Positions 10,901-21,348 of a DNA stretch of 64,000 nucleotides are shown piece after piece (within the stretch, counting starts at the first letter, position 1; each line of letters begins with the position of its first letter). The DNA comes from Cladobotryum mycophilum. Its lineage: Eukaryota; Ascomycota; Sordariomycetes; Hypocreales; Hypocreaceae. The notes below the pieces were generated by a model, which saw only the letters and a list, made by a program, of their open reading frames with translations, was not told the origin of the DNA and ran no database searches. The translations under genes and the position numbers were made by a program. Where the stretch lies: NCBI GenBank assembly GCA_036429605.1, contig CM071589.1, positions 2,232,001 through 2,296,000 of the forward strand. The letters are read 5' to 3'.

Positions 10901-12917
10901 TGAGCTTTATAATGTGGCTTCCTGCGTTACCTTTTCAGTAAATGGTCGATACATTGGGTGGGCCACGCCCTTTGGGGTAGTCTATGTATGGGATACGTTC
11001 AGTACTATCTGGCCAACTGAATTATACACTCAGATTGACACTAAGCCTGGCATTGTTAAGTCCATTGATTTCTCCGGGAACTATCGACGGGTCATGGCGA
11101 ATTGCGAAAACATTTGTTTTGTTTGGGATCTAAACACTAATGATCGTATTGGAACGTTTGACTTTGGTTACAGGTATTTAAGCGGACATGCTATCTTGTC
11201 CCACAACGGCTCACAGTTGGCCTTGATGACGGAAGCTACACTTACATTCTGGGATATAGCTACAAATGCCTGCATCCGAACGATGGATTTCTCTGGCTCT
11301 ATTGAATCAGCTATATTTTTGGAAAGCCACCTACGGTTGGCCACAGCATCTAAAGATAACAGGATTGAAGTAGTTGAGGTCACGTTAGACACCTACACCG
11401 GCACCAGTTTGCTCACAACAGAACATACAGCCCGTTTAGAATGGGTGCGTCTCTCGCCCGATGGACAAAGGGTCTACTCTTTAACAAAATCAGAAGTTAA
11501 AATCTGGGATGTGAGAACGACTTCCTGTCTGCATATCCTCCCAACAGATGTGATTGACTTTGGTCGCTGGAACAAAAGTGTCTTACTAAAGGACTTTTGG
11601 CTTGCCACAGCCAATGACAGCAAAATAGAGATCTGGGATTTACGCCAAAGTGTCCTTGTCCAAGTATTTTCATTTCCTTTGGGGAGTTCTGACTTTTCAA
11701 TGGATGGTCAATGGCTTGCCACTGCCGTGGGTTGCAATATCGCCATTTGGGATATGCAGCTTAGGGAGTCTAGGTATCTTGGGAGATGCCACCTGATTAA
11801 CTCAGAAACCTTCCCTGAAATTGAAAGGCAGATCTGCAACGTACAATCAGTTAGCCTACTAGACGGCGACCAGCTGCTTGCATTGGTTTATAATTCTACA
11901 AAGTCATATGAAGTTGCCATGTGGAGTATGGTGACGGGCGCCTGCCTATACGAACTTTCAGTTGATTGGGAACCTTCATTCTCTAGAGATGGAAAATGGA
12001 TTGCCTCCATATCTAGTGGAACAGTCAAAATCTGGGATACGTTCACCGGCACCTGCCGCAGAACCATCCAGTGTGGTTTGAATAATGCAGCGTTTCTCAG
12101 TCTGTCGGGGGACGGCTGTCGATTTGCCTCAACGGACTCGTCCCGGACAGAAATTTGGGACACATCCACGGGCACTCGAATCCTGAACACATCGGATCCC
12201 GGTCATTCAATCACTGGACAAAGTTTCTCGGACGACGGCCAGTATTTCTGCTGTTTCCTCTCGAATTCAACACTACGTGTTTGGAACACAGCAATCGAAA
12301 TATATATGTATGCATTAACAGGATATGGTTTCCCTGCATCAGACCCTCTTGCTGTCTTTTCGATGGACAGCCGGCTACTTGCTTCGGGAACCAAGTCTGG
12401 CATCTGCGTCTGGGATTCGACCACCGGAACCCAAATTTCAGGTCCGTTCAAAGTTAGAAACCCTGAGAAGGTATCCTTCGTTTTCTCAAAAGATGCGCGG
12501 CGGCTTGTTGCATTGTGTTATCGTTCGAGATACTATGTCGACTCACTCCAGGTTTGGGATGTAGCACTCGGAGTTTGTCTACAAACAATGAGCCTCAACA
12601 CCATGAATGCTTTTCCCAACCAATTCCGATTATCAGTCGATCCCACGACACATGCAGGTGCCCATACAAGTTTTGGATCTCCACGGCTGCACAACGGTTT
12701 GGCAGACTCTCCCTCGCAATTGTCGACGCAGGGCCTTGCCTACTTCGGCTATGGGATAAGCGCCGATATGCGGTGGATCATGAAGGATGAAGAACGCTTT
12801 CTTTGGTTACCGAGACAATATAGAGAATACCCGACTGTCAGCGGGCCAGTCATTGCTCTCCCTCTAAAGTCTGGTCGGGTGCAATTCCTGCGGTTCTCAG
12901 AAACTGGGCGGCATTGA
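7987..12917 (+). CDS. NLR-type protein: PNP-like nucleosidase, NACHT NTPase and WD40 repeats
   Basis: Two exons, 7987-10599 and 10656-12917, are joined across a 56-bp GT-AG intron (GTAAGT ... CATAG) and give 1,624 aa. Residues about 8-330 form a purine-nucleoside-phosphorylase/UDP (PNP_UDP_1) domain: FEIAIVCALPLEADAV at the start, GICGG, and near the end FEMEGAG and CDYADSHKN, which carry the expected ribose-contacting Glu and the catalytic Asp. A Cys-rich insert interrupts it at about 205-240. The NACHT follows a TDPRDDKTRIE linker, with Walker A GDPGKGKT (about 424-431) and Walker B VIDGLDEC (about 525-532). From about residue 880 to the end there are some 12 degenerate WD-type blades marked by WD pairs (for example VKIWDVRTT, IEIWDLRQ, ICVWDSTTGT). 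Such fungal STAND proteins act in non-self recognition and programmed cell death. The effector is expected to be a nucleosidase switched on by NACHT oligomerisation. The blades are diverged, not near-identical as in HNWD proteins. The start is the ATG giving MASPPHSRFDFE. Confidence 0.93.
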
Positions 12918-13526
12918 GCAGGAAGCCTTGCACCAGCGGATATACTACGGTTTCTCAAATCGTTGCTAGTATAAATGCAGTTGCTTGCTTTAACATGGAG
13001 GGTGGTTAGTTCGTTCTTGAAGCCCGTTGGTGTTTCATGCTCTCCAAAGCTCATTAGCTAAATAAAGAGAGATTCCGACTTATTCTAGGGTAGTTTTGAC
13101 GTCACCCAAGTGCAGTGTCTTGCGTGCAAAATCGAGAGTAACAAGGAGGAATCAAGAGTAGCGAGGGGAATTAAAAAGAATAGGAGAAATACCTAGAAAG
13201 TATAAAAACATAGGTAGGTACCTACCCGTAGTCCTCCTCTATCTAAGCAATTGGCTGACTGTTAAAGCATCCATGATGTTGACAGTGGGGTGGTGTTGCA
13301 GAAAATGCGCTAAACCATATTAGTCAATAAGCCACGACATCTGGCATCTTGTCTTCAACCGGAGCTCCAAGCTCCAGCATCTCGTCGTCGCAGCGCAATT
13401 GAGTGTCCACAGATCCAACCCACACTATTCCGGGCATTGCAGACTACAATCAGGCAACAAATCTACCATCTGCTACCACCATACGAAGCGCGTCATCGAC
13501 TTCGCATTTCCATAAAACCTGGGCAC
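12918..13526. other. Region between the NLR gene and OST5
   Basis: This is the 3' flank of the NLR gene followed by the OST5 promoter. Around 13190-13245 there is a run of TACCTACC-like repeats. No ORF here has coding character. Confidence 0.5.
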
Positions 13527-13877
13527 ATGGATTCCTCGCTGCATGAGGTCTGGCAAGCTGCTGCGGGCAGTCCATTCCTCCCCACCGTTGGCAAAGACAG
13601 CCAGTTTCTCGTCGCATTTCTACTTCTTGTGATTGGACTGGCATCTACAGGTGTCTTTGCCTTGAGTAGGTCTCCGATGGCACCCCAGATGTCCGAAAAA
13701 ACGCTTCTCTAACAAATGCGACAGATCGATCTCTAGTCAGCGTTATTGCGATCGGTGTCCCGGCTTCTCTGGCCATTGCGTATGAAGCATTCACTCCCTC
13801 GAAGCCTACCAAACATTCTAACAAGACGCAGGTTCGGTGTCGTATATATGTTCTGCGCGGTTGGAGTCTACGTCTAA
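13527..13877 (+). CDS. OST5: Oligosaccharyltransferase subunit Ost5
   Basis: This is a small subunit of the ER-membrane oligosaccharyltransferase, which transfers the dolichol-linked glycan to Asn residues of nascent proteins. Three exons, 13527-13665, 13725-13779 and 13832-13877, are joined across GT-AG introns of 59 and 52 bp and give exactly 79 codons plus stop. The protein has an N-terminal lumenal or cytosolic stretch of about 24 residues, a membrane helix at about 25-45 (FLVAFLLLVIGLASTGVFAL), a second helix at about 50-75, and ends in VGVYV. Yeast Ost5 is 86 aa with the same two-helix layout and a C-terminal GVYV. Only the first exon is visible as an ORF, so it is easily missed. RAD1 lies 180 bp downstream on the same strand. 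Confidence 0.85.
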
Positions 13878-14056
13878 AATATCCCCACGTTTCTAGAAAC
13901 CTTCCCGGCCGGTCCAGTGTATATTAGTTGGAACAAAAAGAGATTCGCTTCTGAGCGACTATTGCCTGTACTTTCCACACCTTTCTGACGTTAACCTTTC
14001 TCCACCTGCATTACCTTCCCCTGCCTCGTTGTCTTACTCTTACCTCGACAATCGAA

Positions 14057-15080
14057 ATGGCACCAGAAGCCAAACCCATCTTTCGGGCGGTCGCTACGTC
14101 TACGCGGCCCTTGTATCAGCTACTTCGTTGCATCAACTTTGCGCCGCGGGTTCATGTCCAGATCACTGAAGATGGCATCCGTTTCGCGGCCGACAACTCT
14201 CGAGTGATGCAAGGCATGAACGACCAACACAGTCACTAGAATAACAAGTCATGCTGACCGCAACACAGGAGTCGCCTTTCTGGATAAAGCCCTCTTTTCG
14301 GCGTACACCGTCAACCTCCCATCATCCGAAGACGGCGACCCTCCCGAGCTACCTAATTTTCAGATACCCCTCTCCTCTTTTCTCGAAGTTTTGCAGATTT
14401 TCGGCGCTGTAGATGTGGCAACTCGAGCACAAAAAGCAGACCAAGACCCGTACCGAAGCAACCTTCGCAATTACCGCCCAGATGCTTTCAGCAATCAGAC
14501 GCTAGGAATCTCTGGCACTTGTACCCTATTATACGCAGAAGAGGGCGATCCATTTAAAGTTACTATTGAAGAAGCTGGAGTCAAGACCACCGCGGGACTC
14601 ACAACCTATCTACCTGAGATCCCCGAGGATATCCCATTTGATCGCAATGACCTAGCCTTCAAGATCATCATGCAATCTCGCTCGCTGTTGGATTCTATAG
14701 CCGAAATCTCCCCCACTGGACCTCTCAAATTAACACTCACAGCGACAAAAACCTCGCCTTTCCTATCCTTGTCTGGGACTGGTGATCTTGGTAGCTCCGG
14801 GGTAGACTTTGCACGTGGGAGAGAGCTGCTAGAGACCTTTAGCATCACCGATCGGTGGTCTCAGACATACAAGTTTGACTTTATCAAGAGCTCAAGCGAG
14901 GCGATGCGCATTGCTAGCAAGGTCAGTTTGAGAGGAGATGGACAGGGAGTACTGAGTCTGCAGTTCATGGTAGATATGGAAGGGGGTAAGAGGAGCTTTT
15001 TGGACTTTCGATTTGTTCCATTTATTTCACACGAGGAGGGCGAGGAGGACGAGTATGAGGTGGAGGAGGGAGATGATTGA
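14057..15080 (+). CDS. RAD1: Rad1, subunit of the 9-1-1 DNA-damage checkpoint clamp
   Basis: It forms a PCNA-like ring with Rad9 and Hus1 that is loaded at damaged DNA and activates the ATR-family kinase. Two exons, 14057-14213 and 14269-15080, give 322 aa, close to the S. pombe Rad1 length. The intron (14214-14268) begins with GC rather than GT (CAAG/GCATGA ... ACACAG/GA); this is the only join that yields the continuous VMQGVAFLDKALF stretch. The N-terminus (MAPEAKPIFRAVATSTRPLYQLLRCI) and the later ETFSITDRWSQTYKFDFIKS block fit the two PCNA-like folds. The C-terminus is a short acidic tail (EEGEEDEYEVEEGDD), which is common in clamp subunits. Note that this is checkpoint Rad1 (S. pombe name; Rad17 in S. 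cerevisiae), not the budding-yeast XPF-type nuclease. Confidence 0.92.
14214..14268 (+). other. Non-canonical GC-AG intron in RAD1
   Basis: This 55-nt intron starts GCATGA and ends CACAG. Using the GT in CGAGTGATG upstream instead breaks the frame, so GC is the only workable donor. Confidence 0.8.
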
Positions 15081-15673
15081 GGGGTAGCAAAAGCTAGAGG
15101 CCGGATTTCATAGATTCAACGCCAATCGAGTGACCAATTGGCCAAAGCTAGGTTTCCTTTGTGGAATGTTATCATTACTCATTACTGCCTCCCTCTAGTA
15201 TGAGGATAAGTACTCATCAAGTACTCTCTAAGACATTCTTAAGTGGTTGGTAGCCCGCATTCCGTTGATGATACAGTCTCCCTTGAATCCGGACGTGACG
15301 CACCAAAAGGGCCGGTAAATGAGTATTTATATGGAATGCATTGCGTATACGAGGGGGAAACGGGTTGAAAATGGGCTGATTTAGGAGTTCCATTAAAACC
15401 ACATTCCAGTCGCCTCTCCTGAGCGTGTCTCGCGTTCTGTTCATTTAAGCCCACGTACCTCATGAGTAATAGTCTGCGTTGGGCCAAACCACTCATCCTC
15501 CTACCTATCTTGTTCTCTATTATCAAAGTGTCACTAGGCTGTGGGCAGTACATTTCACCCTGCTTCTACTTGCGACACGCATCACCACTAGACTCTTTCA
15601 CTTCCCTCCCTAAAGAAGCGATGCATCACTCCAAGGGTATCAAGCTTCATGAAGAACAAAACAAGACGAAATC
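15081..15673. other. RAD1 3' flank
   Basis: No gene is supported here. An ORF that starts at 15462 with a hydrophobic stretch (ILLPILFSIIKV) runs into the next entry in a different frame; its composition is not convincing. Confidence 0.4.
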
Positions 15674-16209
15674 ATGGCGCTGTTGCAAGATATCCCCAGC
15701 CTCTTGGCCCTCGCGAGTGCTCCTTCCCATGAAGGACTGGTTCACAATGTGCTTGGGCAGAAGAGAATCAACAGCTTCCAAGGCCGGAAGGTTAGAAAAG
15801 GAGATCTATGCGGATGAGGAGGAAGATGAGCCCCTGTTGGAGGAGGAAATTGAGAAGCCAACGACGGCCAAACCGTTTCCAAGATATGCGGCCGCGGCGT
15901 TTCTACGAACGGGAACTTCGAGGGCGATACGAGAAGCGAACCGAATCCTATAAGGGCAACTGGAGATTTGCTCATTGGTGGTTTCCCAATGAAAGGGATA
16001 CGTTATGATTTGATATTACTAGGATCCAACATGAGACTGTTGCAATCATGTCGCAGGGTTACGAGATGGATGTTACATGCAACTACGTACGGGATCAACG
16101 AACAGGATACGACGAGTTACGACGACAAAACAAGGAGCTGGACTCTTTGAGGGAAAGGGGGTGGATGGAACCAACACAGCTAGGAAATGACTCCAAGGAG
16201 AGTGTCTAA
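15674..16209 (+). pseudogene. Broken small gene (frameshifts and an internal TGA), family unknown
   Basis: Coding-like sequence is split over frames. It opens at 15674 with MALLQDIPSLLALASAP and about 47 codons of ordinary composition ending at a TGA (15815-15817). An acidic stretch (YADEEEDEPLLEEE, about 15810-15855) is in a second frame. A third frame carries RFYERELRGRYEKRTESYKG to NERDTL, then TGA at 16006-16008, then FDITRIQHETVAIM through to SKESV and a final TAA at 16207-16209. The last part reads like soluble protein on both sides of the TGA, which is one C-to-T change from an Arg codon. I could not find GT-AG introns that restore one frame. It may be a decayed gene or a short gene damaged by assembly errors. 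I do not recognise the family. Confidence 0.4.
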
Positions 16210-16764
16210 GTGGCAGCCTTATGAGAGGAACTTGACCGCTGGTTGAGGGAGGTAGAACATGGCTTCTTTTGAGCCAACAGCTCAACCTAGAAGGTTTCAG
16301 TCTGGAGATGTTCAATTACGAGGCCGGATGAGGAAGAAACATGGATATGAATGATGGCATTTTCTTTTCTTTTCTTTTCTTTTTTAGGCGTTTGCGATAC
16401 CTGTTTTGAGGAAATATAACTGGACATGTTTGCTTGATACCTAACAAGCAATTGCTCTCGAACTAACAACTCCCGAAACCTGATTTCCCCTGCCGGTACA
16501 TGATTGATTGCCTTGCCGACAACAGCCGTATTAGTATGTACATAGATAGGCAGTAGACATGGAATTGTTGGTTTCCCGGATGATGCACTACTACAAAGCA
16601 GCAACAGCCCTATCCGTTAAAGCCGTTATTCAGAACAAAAGTTCTGGGAACGTGCTCCTTTGTTCCATTGTGATTTGTGACAATGAATTGACGTACCGTT
16701 TGGGGTTATTTTGGGCCAAGACCCTTTTTTCTTCTTATTTTTAGATAAGATAGGATGTGATAGA

Positions 16765-16784
16765 TGTGTGTGTGTGTGTGTGTG
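16765..16784. repeat. (TG)n microsatellite
   Basis: Ten TG dinucleotide units within intergenic DNA. Confidence 0.85.
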
Positions 16785-16942
16785 CAACGTGAAGAAGACT
16801 CACCCCTAGTCTATTGAAGGGGGAGGAACCAACGCAGCGTGGCAGCGAGGGATCAGGTTCAAGAGGGAAAAGAGATAAAGTTGGATGCCTACGGGACGCT
16901 GTGCTCTCGATGAACCGAGCTTTGGGGACATGTGGTGTTACC

Positions 16943-16971
16943 TTTTGTTTGTTTGTTTGTTTGTTTGTTTG
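16943..16971. repeat. (GTTT)n microsatellite
   Basis: Six to seven GTTT tetranucleotide units in the 7 kb gene-free region. Confidence 0.85.
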
Positions 16972-19900
16972 ACTATTTAACGTCCGGGACCAAATCCAGC
17001 TCGGGTTAAGCTATAGATAAAGGCAAAAACCCCTGTTGGGGCAAAGGACGTGCTAGGCTATGATATGTACAGAATAATGGGCTGAGGCCCCAGAAAGTCG
17101 GCTACCCCACAGGCCGATTGAAACCCCAACCCTATCCCACACAATCGTATCTAGCAAATCGGTGCCATACGGCAATCCAAAAGGCAGGGCCTTCGATCCG
17201 TCAGCGGATGCGAAGGCGGTTTTTGAACTGGTCGAGATTCCTCCAAGCTATCCTATCGTGATGGCCAAGGCCCCAGACCGAGCCAAGGCAATAGGTAAGA
17301 CAAGGCATCAGGAAAAACCCCGAGGGGAAAAAACCTGTGCAACCAGCCGGCGTTGATCAAGCGGCGAACCCATCCGCTTGAGACCTCTGAGAGCCTTGGA
17401 TCTGAAGGCCCCAGAGGCCCAGCGAGGCATAGCCTGGCGAGGCTATGTTTGTATGGCCAGCGATGGTCTGCGTGATGTGAAGATGAACTCTCCTCAGTCT
17501 TCTGTCTTTTGTCCTGCTCTGTTAAGGTGGCGTTCCTTACAGGCCGCAGCCGCGCTGTTGTGGCCTGCAAAAATCGTCCTTGCGCTAGCAAGCTGCTAAC
17601 AGCTGCAGCCAAGAAAAATTTTTACAGGAGAGAGTTGCATGTGGTGTTACCCTGATGCGGATTGTCACTGTCAAGGGTAGTGGTTGTTGTTGTTGGTAGT
17701 TGGCTGGCTGGCTGGTTGGTTCTTACAAATGGGTTAGAAACAACCAACATGTCAATTCACACACATCCGACTTCAAGTCTACAACATTTTAAACATCCAC
17801 CAAGGAGAAAGTTGTAAAATGAAGTTGTACCTTGTAGAGTGTGAATAATATCGAGTCAGGGCATAAAACACCCCCCGGTAATTGGTGGAAAAGTTCTTGG
17901 GTCCAACTGCCTGTCTCGACCAAGACGCCTCGGCGAGAATCCCCGCGAAGATCAATAATAGCGATTAGGTTAAGGGCCGAGAGGAGAGCCGGCAGCCGAG
18001 ACTTGTCCATATTGGAAAAATACAGAAGAAGGAGAAAAAGAAAAAAGAACCAAGGGTTTTTTTTTTGGTGCTGATGCGGACTTTCACCTCTCGATGTAAC
18101 TCTGTTAATTGTCAGTGTACTCGTCATGGCCGGTGAACCTTGACTACTATCGGTGGCAGCAGCAGCACTGGACAGGTCAAGGTCAGGATATAAGACATTC
18201 ATGCATGAGACAAGCGTAGAGAGCGAGAGAGAGAGGTTAGTGTTAGTGTTCATGTGCTGCTGGGGACAGAATGCACGGCATGTTCCATGCATTTTTGGGG
18301 GCCCTTTTTTCTCTTGAACATCCCAAGCCAAGTGAACAGTTTCCCCCTCCCCCTGCCATTATACTGTAGTTCCGTCCTGCTATAACGCCTTCTTCCTTTT
18401 TTTATCCGTTCTGGTGTTTGATATCTAAAGTACCTACCGCCTTGGGTCAAGTCCCGTCCCTCCGTTGATCAGCAGTTTGTTACTGATCACCATCTTGGGG
18501 GGGGGTATCCAAGCTTCCCGTCATCTCAACACGTTGTACTTTGTAGGATCCGTAATGAGAGAGCCAAAGAAGAGTAGCTTTTCTTTTTCTTCCTTCTTCT
18601 TTCTGCTCGTATCTTCACACATTTCAGGTAATTCTCCGAAAAACAATGTCTCTCCCAAAACAGTTTTCCAAAGTTGTCCCAAAAAAGAAAAAGAAAAGAA
18701 AAGAAAATGTCTGATCTCGCTGCGTGTCTGAGTTGGAACAACCACCAAAACCCAACCTCAAAAGAACTTACCCTACGTACTCTACTTAGTGCCTTGCCTC
18801 ATTCAGCGATAAAAAGAGTGTGTGAGTGTGTGAGTGTGTTGGAGGTACGTACCCCCACGCCCTTTTCTGGTGTTGTTTTTCGGCCCATCCGCCTTCCAGG
18901 TGTTGTTTCGGTCCCGCCGGAGGGAGGGCAGAAGATTCAGAAGGGATGGACGTCTGAGAGCCGGAGCAGAAGGACGAAAGCGAAGAGACCTGCATTTCTT
19001 TCTTTTCTTTACTTGTCCTTTTCCCGTGAATTTTGCATCTTTTCTCCTCCCCCCCCTTTGTTGTGATTCAATGACTATGATCTCATGTCCCTCAACAAGT
19101 TCAAGATGGCGTGTTCAATTAATTTTCAGCAATTGGCAATATAGTAGACTTTGGTGGCGTTTGAGTAACTTTTGGCTCTTCCTTGTAGCGCAAAGAGTTG
19201 CATCCAAAAATAATTATCCTTCATACACATACTTTTTTTTGCCGTAACCTCGGGATCTAGAATTATCTTCCCGTCAAGGTTTGCAAGTCCTTTTCAGTGA
19301 AGAGAGGATTGGATGGATTGTGTGATTGATTTGATCAGAGAGGACGGGAACGTTAACATGTGCGAGGAGGGGTAAATTAGCTGAAAGGACCGACCAAGCC
19401 CGTGGCGGTTGTTGGGTACTTTGATGGTGTGGTCATTCAGTTGCTCAACCGCTGTAAAAATGGATAGCACTGGGACACACTTTGCGCTGAAAGGGCCGGT
19501 AATTGCCAAATTAATTAATTGCAACCCGCCGCCGTGGGCTTGCAACTTGCATACTGTAAATTGCAATAGTTGACCGCAGGTAAATACCCCAGATTTTGTT
19601 GAGAGTGCGTATACACACATACAAACTTGGAATGGATCCTACATATATCATGCAATATAACTCAAGGATTATCAATCAGTAGAAAAGAGAGAAGGAGAAA
19701 AAAAGAAAAAAGATTCATGTCATGTTATGGAGAACCATGGGCTATGACCTATTGTTCTTTCAGGCAGCTGTCAAAGAATTACCGGTTCGCAGCATCCACC
19801 AACCTTTGTCCTGTGCTTCTTTCGCTTCTCACTTCAAAAGAGCCTCGGTGACGTCGATCCTAGTGACTCCGAAAACAACGGACTACCATATCTGGCTAAG

Positions 19901-21311
19901 CCTGAGCCCTTTGTCCCTCCTCTTCGCCACATCATTTTATCCGCGTGCTGCTGCTGCTGCTGCTACTGCTGATGCATCATGTACTCCGTACTTGCGTAGC
20001 CCGTTTGATCTTCCCATCAAATGTCCCGGCGATCGAAGTTCCATAGGATAAGCCACATGCTGGGGAGGAGGGGGCGCGCTTCCGTCCTGTCAGACGGGCG
20101 GATATGCAAGTAAGCTTTTTTTTCCCATTACATTACAGTAGTAAGAGAGCGTAAAACAAATGAGGTCATGTAAGCGGAAGAAAACTTCTCATGACGATGG
20201 CAAACACTCAATTTTCAATCAAGGTATCAACCGTAGATTTCCATGCTGAAGATTACAAAAGCAAAACGGTGGTCTACTTTTCACCCTGATTATTGACCAG
20301 CATCCCAACTTCAGCGGTGTCGCAGTCGGTGACAATGTCTCACTTTTCTTCATACCAAGTAGAAGTAGCAAACAAGGACAAATTGCCTGATGCAGCCTAG
20401 AAGCGGTAACAAACATGCTGTGGCGCTCACCGAGGGAACGACACTACTCTTTCCCTCCTTAATACCCAATCACACCAATTGAAATGAAGGTCGTTGGCTT
20501 AGTTCCATGTTTTTCTGCACCGGGCAGCCACGAGGAGAGGAGCAGCAGAGCAGCAGCTGCCAGAAAAAACCCAATCCTTGATTCCGACCAACCAGCGACC
20601 CAAGTCCAGCCAAGTACCGGGATATCTCGACTTTGTACTCCGTGGAGTTGCGAATACTAGGTAGTCCTGAAATAACCGACGAATGACGGGGATGCGTTCT
20701 CGACTCGATACGAAAATGGCGGAAGACTCGGGCCTGTATTACAACTTTTTCTCTCTCTTCTATCGGACAACATCGCTGCCGCATTTTATTTAGATGAAAT
20801 CATTAAATCTTTTACATTATTGGCATTAATATCAATATTGGAATCCTGGGTAATCCTGTGTGGTAAGGGAAGAAGACAGACATGCCATGTTGCATGTACC
20901 CCGCGATACCAAATACCACCAGTCGAAATCGGTAAAGGCTTGGTACCATCGGCCCGTCCGCACAACTTTTTCTCCCTCCGAAAAGGTAGGGTATGTAGGG
21001 TTGGGTGAAATGTTACCGGCGATGAGTCCTCTCTCTCTCTCCCTCTCTCTCCATTATTGCTCACTCCTCCAGACTTGTCCCTTTTCTTTCTTCTTGTTCT
21101 CACTTGCTGTCAATGCGGTGCACATGTGAGCAAGCCCGGTCAGGGAAGAAAGAGTTACGGTGAAGGGTGAGAGAGAGAGCCTCGAGTGGCTTCACAGGGC
21201 TTGCAGAAAATGGCCAAACGTGGCTTTTGCCGCTAGAAAACTGGAGGAAGAAATAATGCGAGTGTTGGTTGGGCGCCACGTCGATCATCATCTTTCTTCA
21301 TTACGCCTCTG

Positions 21312-21348
21312 ATGTTACTGCTGCTGCTGCTGCTTCTTCTTCTTCTTG
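21312..21348. repeat. (CTG)n-(CTT)n compound microsatellite
   Basis: Several CTG units run directly into CTT units. It is read as poly-Leu or poly-Ser in shadow ORFs that I reject as genes. Confidence 0.85.

Noticed and set aside
12749..13054. 101-codon minus-strand ORF at the end of the NLR gene
   Set aside because: Antisense of the last WD40 blade plus 3' flank.
16002..16022. A 21-nt GT...AG segment that would remove the internal TGA of the broken gene in frame
   Set aside because: Far below the minimum intron length for spliceosomal introns; the two other frame changes would remain.
17253..17612. 119-codon minus-strand ORF in a GC-rich block
   Set aside because: No recognisable motif, start context or neighbours; open frame explained by GC content.
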